Shown piece by piece: positions 10,501 through 18,663 of a stretch of DNA of 64,000 bases. The notes below the pieces were generated by a model. It was not told where the DNA came from. It saw nothing but the letters and a program-made list of their open reading frames with translations, and ran no database searches. The number at the start of each line of letters is the position of its first letter. Positions within the stretch are counted from its first letter, which is position 1. The stretch comes from Pedobacter sp. PF22-3 (lineage in GTDB: Bacteria; Bacteroidota; Bacteroidia; Sphingobacteriales; Sphingobacteriaceae). The translations under genes and the position numbers were made by a program. The stretch is from the NCBI RefSeq assembly GCF_026239555.1, contig NZ_JAPIVP010000006.1, positions 1-64,000 on the forward strand. Direction: 5' to 3'.

Positions 10501-10709
10501 TGACTTTAGGTTATAATTTTAAGTTAAAAACGAAGTTCATCCGTAATCTGCGTGTATACGCTACAGGCCAAAATTTAGCTACAATAACAGGTTACTCAGG
10601 TAATGATCCTGATTTTGTACAAGATACTGGCTTAGGTCCGGGTATTGATAGCCGTGGTGCTTATCCAAGTACAAGATCATTCCTTTTTGGTGTTAACGTA
10701 GGCTTCTAA
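7506..10709 (+). CDS. SusC/RagA TonB-linked outer-membrane transporter 1
   Basis: This is the porin-like half of a SusCD glycan importer, powered by TonB. After a signal peptide (to about residue 24) comes an unusual Pro/Ala/Thr/Lys-rich stretch (about 35-95) that includes a doubled QDTTKK unit. A carboxypeptidase-regulatory-like domain follows (TGIVLDEKKIGLPGVGIKI), then the plug with DVVVVGYGTMK, PLYVIDGIPGG and SVDVLKDGSGAAIYG. The rest is the barrel, ending in the aromatic FLFGVNVGF. The ATG at 7506 is chosen over GTG 7500. SusD1 begins 11 bp downstream, so they form an operon. The substrate cannot be read from sequence; the neighbouring GH92 enzymes suggest alpha-mannosides. Confidence 0.93.
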   Translation: MRNILLRTSGFLCLILLVSPQLFAKTNSSINRYYFQQDTTKKQDTTKKVPVAKPADSVKVPANPLGGAPPTTSAAPVPTKAPAGTAAATSAAQKTITGIVLDEKKIGLPGVGIKIQGKTGGAVTQENGKFSITVTAPTDVLVFSYIGYQSKSVPAGNGAALLTINLAPSGAQNLSDVVVVGYGTMKSKEVTSAVAHVDTAQFRQSGARSPLDLIQGKVAGLNITRAGSSNPNSSPSVQLRGVVSVAGSASPLYVIDGIPGGNPDLLQQDDILSVDVLKDGSGAAIYGTSANAGVILITTKKGKPGPPTFNYSSYIRKEFVQNRLDFLSAEEFRAKINSGEINARDYGASEDLYGSLINKGNLSQNHNLALSGGTDKTSYRASLNYRDLQGIALENGRKEYTGRLNINQKGFDDKLNIQLNLATNINNANLLSNGSTSDFFNNELNRSGWEEELGKNPTKPIYNSDGSYYYDNQSTNQYARLFNNTSYRKQQTTSADLKADFDITKGLKASVFGSMQRNSYLDGGYATLASEDSFENSDYPSGGYAFKNNFLSQAYAFEPTLQYNTVVADKHSFTALAGYSYRYNIEEGARMSTRGFLNDQFNEDNMEVGQALADGKASMGSYKNDNTLIAFFGRVNYAFDNKYLVQLILRREGSSRFGDNNKWGNFPAVSLGWNVTEEKFMENVKWVNYLKLRAGYGVTGNSGFANNASRVTLGPGGKYLYPDGSYRETYGPTRNPNPFLKWESKRETNIGADFTLFNSKLTGSLDLFDRTTKDLLDLYTTPQPPYIQNQIYANVGNISSRGIELALSYQAIKTKDFTFSMDFTGSTIKNTLNSYSNDVFAVKFKTFGGIGGAGDLGDAITTYEGEEVGIFYGKRFAGFDANGKWLFYNRNGQAVRNDQINNSKDKNLTDLAPLGNAIPKYYASYTANFTYKNFDFRVFLRGKFDYKILNTTALTYGNPFVTGSNYLRDAFGKYSEINDTFMYSDYYLENGTNVKIDEVTLGYNFKLKTKFIRNLRVYATGQNLATITGYSGNDPDFVQDTGLGPGIDSRGAYPSTRSFLFGVNVGF

Positions 10710-10720
10710 AATATAATAAA

Positions 10721-12373
10721 ATGAAAAATAAATCAATCATATATACAGCCCTTGCATTAGTGGTAAGTATGGGCACAGCCTGCACTAAACTAGATGAAAA
10801 TGCATACGATGTTATCCCGGCTGAAAAATTTTACTCTAATAAAAACGAAGTTATTTCTGCTGTTTTAAGGCCGTATACTCATGCAAATGCCTGGGTTACG
10901 CCATCTGGACAAGATGGATGGTGGCGATTGGCCGAACTTTCAGCTGATCAGTTGGCATGGCCAACAAAGGGCCCACATGGTGAAGATGGTGGTAAATGGA
11001 AGAGATTACATTACCATACCTGGACGGTTGATGAAGGAGGTATCAATAATGCATGGTCGCTGATGTACGGAGGGGTTGGTTTTTGTAATGATGCCATTGG
11101 AAATATCGAGAAGAGAGATATTGCGCAGATGGGCATTACCCAAGAGGAAAAAAATGGCTATGTTGCAGAACTGAAATTACTTAGGGCATTTCACTATTTA
11201 AAGTTGATGGATTTGTTTGGTAATATTCCAATTGCTACAGATCTGGTTGATCCATCAAATCCTGTATTGCCAAATACTACTGCAAGGAAAGATGTTTTTA
11301 CCTTTATTGAAAAGGAAATTAAAGATAATATCAATAACGTGCCTAAGCTGGCAAAATCGCAACTTGGAAGAATGAGCCAGGCGAGTGGTTATGCCATGCT
11401 GGTGGAGTTGTATTTAAATGCAGAAGTATGGACTGGTACACCACGGTGGGATGATTGCATCGGGGCAGCTGATAAATTAATTAATAATGAGGCAGGTGGT
11501 CAAAATGGTAACATGGCGCTTGATCCAAACATTACAGATCAATTTAAAAACACAAATAATCAATCAAAAGAAGTTATTTTCTCCATTGCTTATGATTTTA
11601 CCAGAGCTAAATTTGAACCATCGTGGACGGGTGAGTTTTATCATTTTGCACAACGTGATATTTATGGCGGCGGCAGGAATGGTAACGATGGCATCGTTTT
11701 AATTCCGGGAGTTTATGAAAAATTTGAAGCTGATGATTTGCGTAAAACTGGCTGGTTACTGTTCGGTCCTCAGAAAAAGTTCGCTGATGGATCTGATGTT
11801 CAAGGTACCGTAGAGTATGCAGGCAAACCACTTGAATTTGTTGATAACATTCAAAGAAATTCGAAAAATTCTACCGTTAGCAACATGAGTGAGGGAGAAG
11901 AAAATAGTGGAGTTCGTTTTAATAAATATAAACTGGGCAATTCTATTCCTGGAATTGTAAATGGGGTGAGAGTAGAACCTGATCCAAATTACAACAATAC
12001 AGACTGGAATGTTTACCGCTTAACATGGATCTATTTTGCAAAAGCTGAAGCCATTATGCGTAAAAACGGAGGTGTTGCCAATGCAGATGCAGTTAAGCTC
12101 ATTAATGATTGTAAATCCAGAGCTTATACGCCGGCAGTTTGGGCTAGCAAAGCTTATACCGTAGCTACCTTAACACTTGATGAGCTTTTGGCAGAACGTG
12201 GCAGGGAATTTATATTTGAAGGTTTTAGAAGAGACGATTTGATTAGATTCGGAAAACTTACAACCGGAAGCTGGTGGGATCATAATCCATCCTCATCATT
12301 TAAAACATTATATCCTATTCCGCAAAGGCAAAGAGATTTAAATGTTAAGCTGACACAAAACCCAGGTTACTGA
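10721..12373 (+). CDS. SusD/RagB surface glycan-binding lipoprotein 1
   Basis: SusD caps SusC and captures oligosaccharides at the cell surface. The 550-residue product has a lipoprotein signal (SMGTAC, Cys21) followed by TPR-like N-terminal helices (AELKLLRAFHYLKLMDLFGN) and the usual C-terminal SusD signature (ERGREFIFEGFRRDDLIRFG, then LYPIPQRQ and QNPGY). It sits 11 bp after SusC1 and ends at a strong terminator, so SusC1/SusD1 form a two-gene unit. Confidence 0.93.
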   Translation: MKNKSIIYTALALVVSMGTACTKLDENAYDVIPAEKFYSNKNEVISAVLRPYTHANAWVTPSGQDGWWRLAELSADQLAWPTKGPHGEDGGKWKRLHYHTWTVDEGGINNAWSLMYGGVGFCNDAIGNIEKRDIAQMGITQEEKNGYVAELKLLRAFHYLKLMDLFGNIPIATDLVDPSNPVLPNTTARKDVFTFIEKEIKDNINNVPKLAKSQLGRMSQASGYAMLVELYLNAEVWTGTPRWDDCIGAADKLINNEAGGQNGNMALDPNITDQFKNTNNQSKEVIFSIAYDFTRAKFEPSWTGEFYHFAQRDIYGGGRNGNDGIVLIPGVYEKFEADDLRKTGWLLFGPQKKFADGSDVQGTVEYAGKPLEFVDNIQRNSKNSTVSNMSEGEENSGVRFNKYKLGNSIPGIVNGVRVEPDPNYNNTDWNVYRLTWIYFAKAEAIMRKNGGVANADAVKLINDCKSRAYTPAVWASKAYTVATLTLDELLAERGREFIFEGFRRDDLIRFGKLTTGSWWDHNPSSSFKTLYPIPQRQRDLNVKLTQNPGY

Positions 12374-12380
12374 TAAAAAA

Positions 12381-12419
12381 CAACAAAAGGCGCATTTAAG
12401 CGCCTTTTGTTGTTTTAAG
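12381..12419 (+). terminator. Rho-independent terminator
   Basis: A long stem (AACAACAAAAGGCGC with GCGCCTTTTGTTGTT) around a short ATTTAA loop follows the SusD1 stop by a few bases. It ends the SusC1/SusD1 unit before the LacI regulator. Confidence 0.88.
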
Positions 12420-12446
12420 CTTTACATATATTTTATTAAGCTTTAA

Positions 12447-12458
12447 TAAACGTTTCTA
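12447..12458. promoter_or_regulatory. Imperfect LacI-type operator upstream of the regulator
   Basis: ATAAACGTTTCT keeps the AAACGTTT core of the TAAAACGTTTTA palindromes found elsewhere in the locus, but the flanks are degenerate. It lies about 110 bp before the LacI start and may allow autoregulation. This is a weak call. Confidence 0.3.
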
Positions 12459-12530
12459 AGACGATTAATGTAAAAAATGTTAAATTGCGTTTTTATTAAA
12501 GTCCAAAAAATTATAAGCTATAATTTTTAT

Positions 12531-12538
12531 TAGCTTTG
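12531..12538 (+). promoter_or_regulatory. Putative -7 element of the lacI-type gene
   Basis: TAGCTTTG matches TAnnTTTG exactly, 30 bp before the ATG at 12569. No TTG is seen at the -33 position. Confidence 0.38.
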
Positions 12539-12568
12539 AATTGATTAATTTACAGAAATCCTAACCAA

Positions 12569-13573
12569 ATGAAATCGCTTTCTATTAAAGATATAGCCGT
12601 AAAAGCAAATGTATCCATTACCACAGTTTCATTCATTATTAATGGCAAAGCAAAAGAGAAATCGATCAGCGAAGCGGTAATAGAGAAAGTAAAGAAAATT
12701 ATAGAAGAAAGTGGTTATAAGCCTAACCAGATCGCGAGAAGTTTGAGAACCGGTCACTCTAATATCATTGGCTTAATTGTAGAGGATATTTCCAATTCAT
12801 TTTTCTCGAGGATTGCAAGGTTGATCGAAGATAAAGCTTATAAAAGAGGGTATAAAATTATTTATTCCAGTACGGAAAATAACATCGACAAAGCAAAGGA
12901 ACTGATCAATATGTTCAAATCGCGAAAAGTAGATGCCTATATCATCTCTCCGATAAAGGGAATAGAGGAAGACATTCAGATGCTTCTTGATGATGGCAAT
13001 CCGGTGATCTTTTTCGATAGGAATTTGCCTGACATAAACACCAGCTATGTTGGAGCAGATCATTTTGATGCCTCATACCAATCTATACAGAATTTTATTC
13101 ATCAGGGTAAAAAGAATATAGCCCTGGTTACTACTGATATCAATGTAAAACAAATTGTTGAGCGATGCGATGGTTATAAAAAAGCATTGGAAGATAACGG
13201 GATCAAATATGATGATAACCTGGTTTTAAAAATCCATTTTAACCAGGAAGAAGGCGAAACAATAGACCAGATGAAAAAGCTTTTCGAACAGCGTAATATT
13301 GATGCCGTATTGTTTGCGACTAACTATCTTGCTATTAGTGGATTAAAGGCTTTGAAGCAGATTAATAAAAAAATAGGAGATGACTTTTCCGTTATTGCTT
13401 ACGATGACCATGAAGCTTTCGAATTACATACCCCTGGTATTTCGGCCCTGCAACAGCCTTTGGAAGAAATAGCCGAAAATGTGATCAAACTGATCCTCCA
13501 ACAGCTTTCATCTAAAACCAAACTGGATAACCAGGAAATCATTATTCCGGCCAAATTAATTTTAAGAGATTAA
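12569..13573 (+). CDS. LacI-family transcriptional regulator
   Basis: The 334-residue protein starts with the family helix-turn-helix (SIKDIAVKANVSITTVSFII) and hinge helix (PNQIARSLRTG), followed by a periplasmic-binding-protein-like sensor domain (about residues 60-334; IIGLIVEDISNSFFSRI, then VIAYDDHEAFELHTPGISAL). Family members bind palindromes with a central CG and respond to sugars. The locus carries at least four palindromes with core TAAAACGTTTTA (13642, 17433, 17540, 25902), so this protein is their most likely ligand. Whether it represses or activates is not shown. It stands alone between SusD1 and the GH92-ROK unit. Confidence 0.93.
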   Translation: MKSLSIKDIAVKANVSITTVSFIINGKAKEKSISEAVIEKVKKIIEESGYKPNQIARSLRTGHSNIIGLIVEDISNSFFSRIARLIEDKAYKRGYKIIYSSTENNIDKAKELINMFKSRKVDAYIISPIKGIEEDIQMLLDDGNPVIFFDRNLPDINTSYVGADHFDASYQSIQNFIHQGKKNIALVTTDINVKQIVERCDGYKKALEDNGIKYDDNLVLKIHFNQEEGETIDQMKKLFEQRNIDAVLFATNYLAISGLKALKQINKKIGDDFSVIAYDDHEAFELHTPGISALQQPLEEIAENVIKLILQQLSSKTKLDNQEIIIPAKLILRD

Positions 13574-13641
13574 TTTTTTGTAACTTAAATATTACATACC
13601 GCCATTTTAATATGACTTTTTATTTCTCTAATATTGGATTA

Positions 13642-13655
13642 GTAAAACGTTTTAC
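13642..13655. promoter_or_regulatory. LacI-type operator (perfect palindrome)
   Basis: GTAAAACGTTTTAC is a perfect 14-bp palindrome with a central CG, as LacI-family regulators prefer. It lies 330 bp before the GH92 start and about 70 bp after the lacI-type gene, and shares its 12-bp core with the sites at 17433, 17540 and 25902. Confidence 0.75.
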
Positions 13656-13751
13656 TTTAAACCAACAACCAAACATCAATAATCCTTTAAACTAAGATGA
13701 TTTTGACATTTTTTCTTTTTTAAGAAATAAGGAATTAATCGGTAGGATGAG

Positions 13752-13765
13752 GTAAAACGATTTAT
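13752..13765. promoter_or_regulatory. Possible secondary operator
   Basis: GTAAAACGATTTAT has a perfect left half and an imperfect right half. It lies 110 bp from the site at 13642, close to the 108-bp spacing of the paired sites at 17433 and 17540. Confidence 0.35.
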
Positions 13766-13785
13766 AAGAAAACCGAATATGAGTT

Positions 13786-13842
13786 ATGAGAAAAATTCCT
13801 TTTAATAAACCCTGGCTTTTTAGTTTAATTACAAAATCATAA
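13786..13842 (+). CDS. Short leader ORF (18 codons) before GH92
   Basis: The frame reads MRKIPFNKPWLFSLITKS then TAA. It starts in the context TTATGAGAAAAA, also seen at the leader ORF at 54925. It may be a regulatory uORF, a decayed gene start, or chance; there is no homology or codon evidence for a function. Confidence 0.25.
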   Translation: MRKIPFNKPWLFSLITKS

Positions 13843-13984
13843 GGTACCTGCTTATCTATCAATTATGTAATGCCTCTCTTGATTATTACCTGGCCATTGT
13901 CAACTAAACGTTAGGGATGGAAGAAAATCTTTTTAAAAGTACCCGGTAAATATTACTGGTTATGCGAAAAAAGCAAACACACAA

Positions 13985-16252
13985 ATGAAACTTAAATTAA
14001 TCGTATCCATTTTATGCTGCCTTGTTGCCAAAGGCTTATTGGCGCAGCAGAAAGATTGGGTTCAATACGTGAACACGTTGCAGGGCACCAATTCTAAACA
14101 CGAACTCACCCGTGGCAACACTTATCCAACAACCGCATTGCCATTTGGCATGCATACCTGGACCCCTCAAACCGGCAGAAATGGCGATGGTTGGAAATAT
14201 CAATACTTTAAAGATAAAATAAGAGGCTTTCAGCAAGCGCACCAATGCAGTTCGTGGACGAGAGACTATGCTGTATTTTCTTTAATGCCCATGGTTGATG
14301 AACTAATTGTAAATGAAGATAAGCGCGAAACTAAATTTAGTCACCAGGATGAGATTGCCAAACCAAACTATTACAAAGTTAAATTCGAAAACGATATCAC
14401 CACCGAAATTTCACCCTCAGAACGTGGTGCACACCTCAGGTTCAGCTATCCAAAGGGCAAAAGAAGCTTTTTAATTTTAGACGGATACACCAGGATAAGC
14501 GGGGTTCAGATCTATCCTAAAGAAAACAAGATAACGGGTTGGGTAAATAACGGCGAAGGCTTTAAAAAGGGCTGGAAAAGTTATTTTGTCGTTCAATTTG
14601 ATCAGCCGATTAAAGCTTATGGTACCTGGGGAAATAAAGGGAATACCATTTCGAAAGATTCTATTTCTGCAGAAGGTTTAGGTAAAGGAGCATTTGTACA
14701 GTTCGAACCGGGCGCAAAAGTTCAGGTAAAAACAGCATCATCTTATATCAGTTTACAGCAGGCCGAACTTAATTTAAAAAGAGAACTCGGCAACGATAAA
14801 ACTTTGGAAGATACCAAGGCCAATGCTGCTGCGGTATGGAATAAATCGCTTGGTAAGATAGAAGTGGAAGGTGGATCCAGAGCAGATATGCAGACTTTTT
14901 ATTCTTGCTTTTTTAGGGCAAGTTTATTCTCCAGAAAGTTTTACGAAATTAATGAAGCGGGAAACCCCTACTATTTTAGTCCGTATGATGGTAAGGTACA
15001 TGAGGGCTATATGTTTACGGATACTGGTTTTTGGGATACCTTCCGTGCACAGTTTCCGTTAAATACACTAGTGCAGCCAGAAATGCATGGGCATTATATG
15101 CAAGCCATGCTCGATGCCTATGCGCAATGCGGTTGGCTACCCTCGTGGTCTTTTCCCAGTGAAGCCGGAAGTATGATCGGTAACCATGCCATATCTTTGT
15201 TCGCAGATGCCTGGGCAAAAGGGATCAGAACATTTGATCCGAAGAAGGCTTTAGCTGCCTATTACCATGAAGCAATGAACAAGGGGCCCTGGGGGCCTGC
15301 AAACGGTAGGGATGGTGTAACCGAGTATAACCAATTGGGTTATGTTCCTTATCCAAAATATAGAGAAGCTACCGCAAAAACATTAGAGTATGCCTACGAT
15401 GATTATTGCGCTTACGCCTTAGCCAAAATGATTGGCGATAAACATTACATGGAAGTTTTTGAGAAACCGATGTTCAATTACAAAAATGTTTACGATCCGG
15501 CTACACGTTTTATGCGTGGAAAAAATGCAGCTGGCGAATGGTCGCCAAATTTTGATCCAACTGAATGGGGAGGCCCGTTTACCGAAGGAAATGCCTGGCA
15601 TTGGCAATGGTCGGTTTTTCACGATACCAAAGGTTTGATTAACCTGATGGGGGGAAACAAAAATTTTGTTTCGAAGCTGGATTCTGTTTTTAGCGAACCC
15701 AATAAAGTTAATGTGGGCTCTTACGGCGGCATGATTCATGAAATGACCGAAATGGTAATGGCCAATATGGGCCAGTATGCACATGGTAATCAACCCATAC
15801 AGCATATGGTTTACCTATACAACTATGCCAACCAGCCTTGGAAAGCACAATTTCATGCGCGTGAGGTGATGCATAAACTGTATGATGCAACAGAAAACGG
15901 TTACCCGGGAGATGAAGACCAGGGGCAAACCTCGTCATGGTATGTGTTAAGCGCTTTAGGGTTTTATAGTGTAACCCCAGGATCTGGAGAGTATGTTTTA
16001 GGTAGCCCGATGTTCAAAAAAACGACCATCAACTTAGAAAATGGTAAAAAATTCATCATCGAAGCACCTGCAAATGACATTCGGCATGTTTACATAAAAT
16101 CAGCAAGCTTAAATGGTAAAAATTATACTAAAAACTATTTGAATCATAGCGATTTATTAAAAGGTGGCGTTTTAAAACTGGAAATGAGTGTTAAATCTTC
16201 GTTAAATAGAGGAATATTAGAAGGAGATAAGCCATTTTCAATCAGTAAATAG
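13985..16252 (+). CDS. GH92 family alpha-mannosidase 1
   Basis: GH92 enzymes are calcium-dependent exo-alpha-mannosidases that strip mannose from N-glycans and yeast mannan by inversion. The 755-residue protein has a signal peptide (to about residue 20), the N-terminal beta-sandwich with GNTYPTTALPFGMHTWTPQT, and the (alpha/alpha)6 domain. The catalytic-acid segment TEGNAWHWQW (E534) and the metal/base segment GDEDQGQTSSWYVLSALGFY (D643, D645) are both intact. Linkage specificity cannot be told. A ROK kinase gene follows 66 bp downstream, probably in the same operon under the operator at 13642. Confidence 0.95.
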   Translation: MKLKLIVSILCCLVAKGLLAQQKDWVQYVNTLQGTNSKHELTRGNTYPTTALPFGMHTWTPQTGRNGDGWKYQYFKDKIRGFQQAHQCSSWTRDYAVFSLMPMVDELIVNEDKRETKFSHQDEIAKPNYYKVKFENDITTEISPSERGAHLRFSYPKGKRSFLILDGYTRISGVQIYPKENKITGWVNNGEGFKKGWKSYFVVQFDQPIKAYGTWGNKGNTISKDSISAEGLGKGAFVQFEPGAKVQVKTASSYISLQQAELNLKRELGNDKTLEDTKANAAAVWNKSLGKIEVEGGSRADMQTFYSCFFRASLFSRKFYEINEAGNPYYFSPYDGKVHEGYMFTDTGFWDTFRAQFPLNTLVQPEMHGHYMQAMLDAYAQCGWLPSWSFPSEAGSMIGNHAISLFADAWAKGIRTFDPKKALAAYYHEAMNKGPWGPANGRDGVTEYNQLGYVPYPKYREATAKTLEYAYDDYCAYALAKMIGDKHYMEVFEKPMFNYKNVYDPATRFMRGKNAAGEWSPNFDPTEWGGPFTEGNAWHWQWSVFHDTKGLINLMGGNKNFVSKLDSVFSEPNKVNVGSYGGMIHEMTEMVMANMGQYAHGNQPIQHMVYLYNYANQPWKAQFHAREVMHKLYDATENGYPGDEDQGQTSSWYVLSALGFYSVTPGSGEYVLGSPMFKKTTINLENGKKFIIEAPANDIRHVYIKSASLNGKNYTKNYLNHSDLLKGGVLKLEMSVKSSLNRGILEGDKPFSISK

Positions 16253-16318
16253 CTAGTGAATGACTACTTTTGGCGAATTATTCAAATTATTAAAGAATAG
16301 AACAGAAATATATATAGA

Positions 16319-17194
16319 ATGGAAAAGCCTGTTGCATTAGGTGTAGATATTGGCGGCTCGCATATTACGGCCGCATTGGTAGATTTGGAAACAAGAACTT
16401 TATTGAAGAATTCTATCAAACGTAGCCCTGTGAACTCACAGGAGAATAAGGAAGTGATTTTATCGGCTTGGTGCGATATTATCAATAATGCTTTCCAGGA
16501 CATAAAAAATGGCAATAGAAATGTGGGCATAGCCATGCCCGGGCCTTTTAATTATAAAGAAGGAATTTCATTAATTAAAGATCAGGAAAAGTTTAAATCA
16601 CTTTACCAGGTTAATGTGAAAGAAGAGCTTGCCAAACGATTGGACATTGCAGCAGAAAACATCCACTTTATAAACGATGCAGCTGGCTTTTTACAAGGGG
16701 AAGTTTTTGCAGGGGCAGCCAAAGGTAATGTAAACGTATTGGGTTTAACATTGGGAACCGGACTTGGATCTTCACTTTGTTTAAATGATAAAGCTTATGA
16801 TGCAGACTTATGGAATTCTTCGTTTTTAGATGGAATTGCCGAAGATTACTTATCTACGCGCTGGTTCGTAAAACGTTTTAAGCAATTGAGCGGTGAAGAT
16901 GTAGAAGGCGTAAAAGAATTGGTGGGGATTGTGGAAAGCAATCATTTTGCAACCATGGTTTTTATGGAATTTGGCTACAACCTGGCACAGTTCCTGATCC
17001 CTGTGATCAAAAAATACAAAATAAATACCGTAATTGTAGGAGGGAATATTGCACAGTCTTTTAGCGCATTTGCCCCAGAATTAACGGCAACATTAAAAGG
17101 AAACGGAATAGATGCTGAGATCAAAATTTCAGAACTGAAAGAGCATGCGGCATTAATCGGCGCTGCAAGTTGCTGCGACTTGAGCTTAACCTAA
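16319..17194 (+). CDS. ROK family sugar kinase
   Basis: This 291-residue cytoplasmic protein begins with the ATP-phosphate loop LGVDIGGSHITAALVDL and contains VGIAMPGPF, FINDAAGFLQGE and the glycine motif LGLTLGTGLGSSLC. ROK kinases phosphorylate glucose, mannose, fructose or amino sugars. The Cys-rich zinc motif (CxCGxxGCxE) of many ROK members is missing, placing it in a zinc-less subgroup. Standing next to an alpha-mannosidase, it most likely phosphorylates the released monosaccharide; mannose is the natural guess but unproven. Confidence 0.88.
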   Translation: MEKPVALGVDIGGSHITAALVDLETRTLLKNSIKRSPVNSQENKEVILSAWCDIINNAFQDIKNGNRNVGIAMPGPFNYKEGISLIKDQEKFKSLYQVNVKEELAKRLDIAAENIHFINDAAGFLQGEVFAGAAKGNVNVLGLTLGTGLGSSLCLNDKAYDADLWNSSFLDGIAEDYLSTRWFVKRFKQLSGEDVEGVKELVGIVESNHFATMVFMEFGYNLAQFLIPVIKKYKINTVIVGGNIAQSFSAFAPELTATLKGNGIDAEIKISELKEHAALIGAASCCDLSLT

Positions 17195-17239
17195 GGTGTT
17201 TATCGGATTGTTTACGGTATCTACAGCCATTTAAATAAA

Positions 17240-17267
17240 CTGCAGAATTAAAATCTTAATTCTGCAG
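17240..17267 (+). terminator. Stem-loop after the ROK kinase gene
   Basis: A perfect 12-bp stem (CTGCAGAATTAA with TTAATTCTGCAG) has a 4-nt loop but no proper T-run, so termination efficiency is uncertain. Confidence 0.5.
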
Positions 17268-17432
17268 TCTATCAGATTTCTTCATGATCCTGTTTTAAAG
17301 AAACATGTACGTTAGTTATACTTTTTCAGGGTATTCTACACTTGTCTTGTCAAAATAACTTTATTGAGCGTTTTTTTTACTAAAAAAATAAATAATTTTT
17401 AATTTATTAATAATATGCTTATTATTGTTTAA

Positions 17433-17444
17433 TAAAACGTTTTA
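17433..17444. promoter_or_regulatory. LacI-type operator
   Basis: TAAAACGTTTTA is a perfect 12-bp palindrome, 108 bp before the next site at 17540. It lies in the control region of the F5/8-SusC2-SusD2 operon. Confidence 0.72.
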
Positions 17445-17539
17445 GTCTTAAGTCATTTAAACATTTTTTATGTTTAGCATAGGATTAAAAAAATAAAGTG
17501 TTGATCGCATAGATTGGGGCTTTTTTTTATGTCTGAAAG

Positions 17540-17553
17540 CTAAAACGTTTTAG
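17540..17553. promoter_or_regulatory. LacI-type operator (perfect palindrome)
   Basis: CTAAAACGTTTTAG is a perfect 14-bp palindrome. The following bases (TAGTTTAG) resemble a -7 promoter element overlapping its right half, which would fit repression by steric block. Confidence 0.75.
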
Positions 17554-17679
17554 TTTAGCCAAAATTAACCAATCATTCATTAAAATAAAGGAGATCCTAA
17601 ATGCAATAAATTTTACATGCTGATAACTACCATTCTACCGCTTCACAGAACAACCAACCAAACTAACAAATAACTCAAC

Positions 17680-17730
17680 ATGACCACAACACTTACCAAA
17701 CCAGTTCATCATCGCTATAGGCGCAACTAG
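17680..17730 (+). CDS. Short leader ORF (16 codons), His/Arg-rich end
   Basis: The frame reads MTTTLTKPVHHRYRRN then TAG, 240 bp before the F5/8 lipoprotein gene and downstream of both operators. The cluster of His and Arg codons recalls leader peptides, but no clear terminator/antiterminator pair follows. Function is unknown. Confidence 0.3.
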   Translation: MTTTLTKPVHHRYRRN

Positions 17731-17971
17731 TATTTTATTCGTAATAAGAGGCTAACGCTTAAAGCAATCTAAAATCGTATTGCCAAAACCTGCTGTTTAT
17801 ATACTAACATCCCTTTAGTTTATAGCGGTTATTGTGCTGCATTTAAAAAGATTTTCTGAACAGCTAAGCATTTACATTTCTTAAAACCGATTAAATCCCT
17901 GATCTACCCACTGATCAGATCGAGTAAATATTGCACATTTTTTTAACCAACAACTATTAAATCAATTTATT

Positions 17972-18532
17972 ATGAATCTTTTAAAAATGACCAGGAAAGC
18001 TGGCGGACTCTGTTTCGTGCTGGCTTTACTTCTTGGATGCGGTAAAGAAGAGTACCCGGCAGTGGATCTTTTTACCTGGAAAGCAAAGGTAGATGTAACC
18101 GCCAAGGCCGTACTTTCTGTTAATGTCGAAAATTCTGCCGGTGCCACTGGTGGTGAAGGATCTTTAAAAGTGGTTGATAATGATATCAACTCAAAGTTCC
18201 TGATCAATCCTTACCAATCATCCCTTTACTTACAGTTAGCTTTCCCTTCCGTTCAGCAGGTAGCATCTTACACGTTAACTTCGGGTAACGACGCGCCAAG
18301 CAGGGATCCCAAAAACTGGAAATTAAGTGGTTCTATAGATGGAAATTCGTGGGTAGATCTGGATACCAGGACAGGCGAAACATTTTCTGACCGTAATATC
18401 ACCAAAACATACAATTTTAAAAATAAAGTGCTGTATAAATTCTACAGGCTTAGTATTACAGCGAACAACGGCAGTTCTTTGTTCCAGTTGTCTGAGTGGC
18501 GTGTAATTGAAGTACCTGAAGAACAACAGTAA
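17972..18532 (+). CDS. F5/8 type C (discoidin)-like surface lipoprotein
   Basis: The 186-residue protein has a lipoprotein signal (LALLLGC, Cys23). The rest resembles a discoidin/F5/8 carbohydrate-binding fold, seen as DNDINSKFL, the strand YLQLAFPSVQQVASYTLTSG, the loop DPKNWKLSGSIDGNSW and the closing FYRLSITANNGSSLFQLSEW. Such domains often bind galactose- or mannose-type sugars. It is the first gene of the unit with SusC2 and SusD2 and probably serves as an accessory surface glycan-binding protein. Confidence 0.8.
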   Translation: MNLLKMTRKAGGLCFVLALLLGCGKEEYPAVDLFTWKAKVDVTAKAVLSVNVENSAGATGGEGSLKVVDNDINSKFLINPYQSSLYLQLAFPSVQQVASYTLTSGNDAPSRDPKNWKLSGSIDGNSWVDLDTRTGETFSDRNITKTYNFKNKVLYKFYRLSITANNGSSLFQLSEWRVIEVPEEQQ

Positions 18533-18663
18533 TTTGTGGTTACAATACTGTAAATAAACATACCAAAATTTATTCTGCCGGGCTTAACCGGTAGGCAATA
18601 AATTCATATCAAACTGATCAATAGACCTAATAACAGTAACTCTGTTAATAACAAACTAATTTT

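Larger units (their letters stand above)
13574..13984. other. Long leader region before the first GH92 gene
   Basis: This 411-bp gap holds a perfect 14-bp operator at 13642, a second imperfect one at 13752 and an 18-codon ORF at 13786. If transcription starts just after the first operator, the mRNA leader would be about 320 nt. Confidence 0.5.
17195..17971. other. Regulatory gap between ROK kinase and second SusCD operon
   Basis: The 777-bp gap contains a hairpin after the kinase (17240), two LacI-type operators 108 bp apart (17433, 17540) and a 16-codon ORF at 17680. If transcription starts near the second operator, the leader of the downstream operon would be about 400 nt. No larger ORF is supported. 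Confidence 0.5.

Noticed and set aside
15419..15805. 128-codon minus-strand frame inside GH92-1
   Set aside because: It lies fully across conserved catalytic segments of the GH92 gene and shows no family motif.
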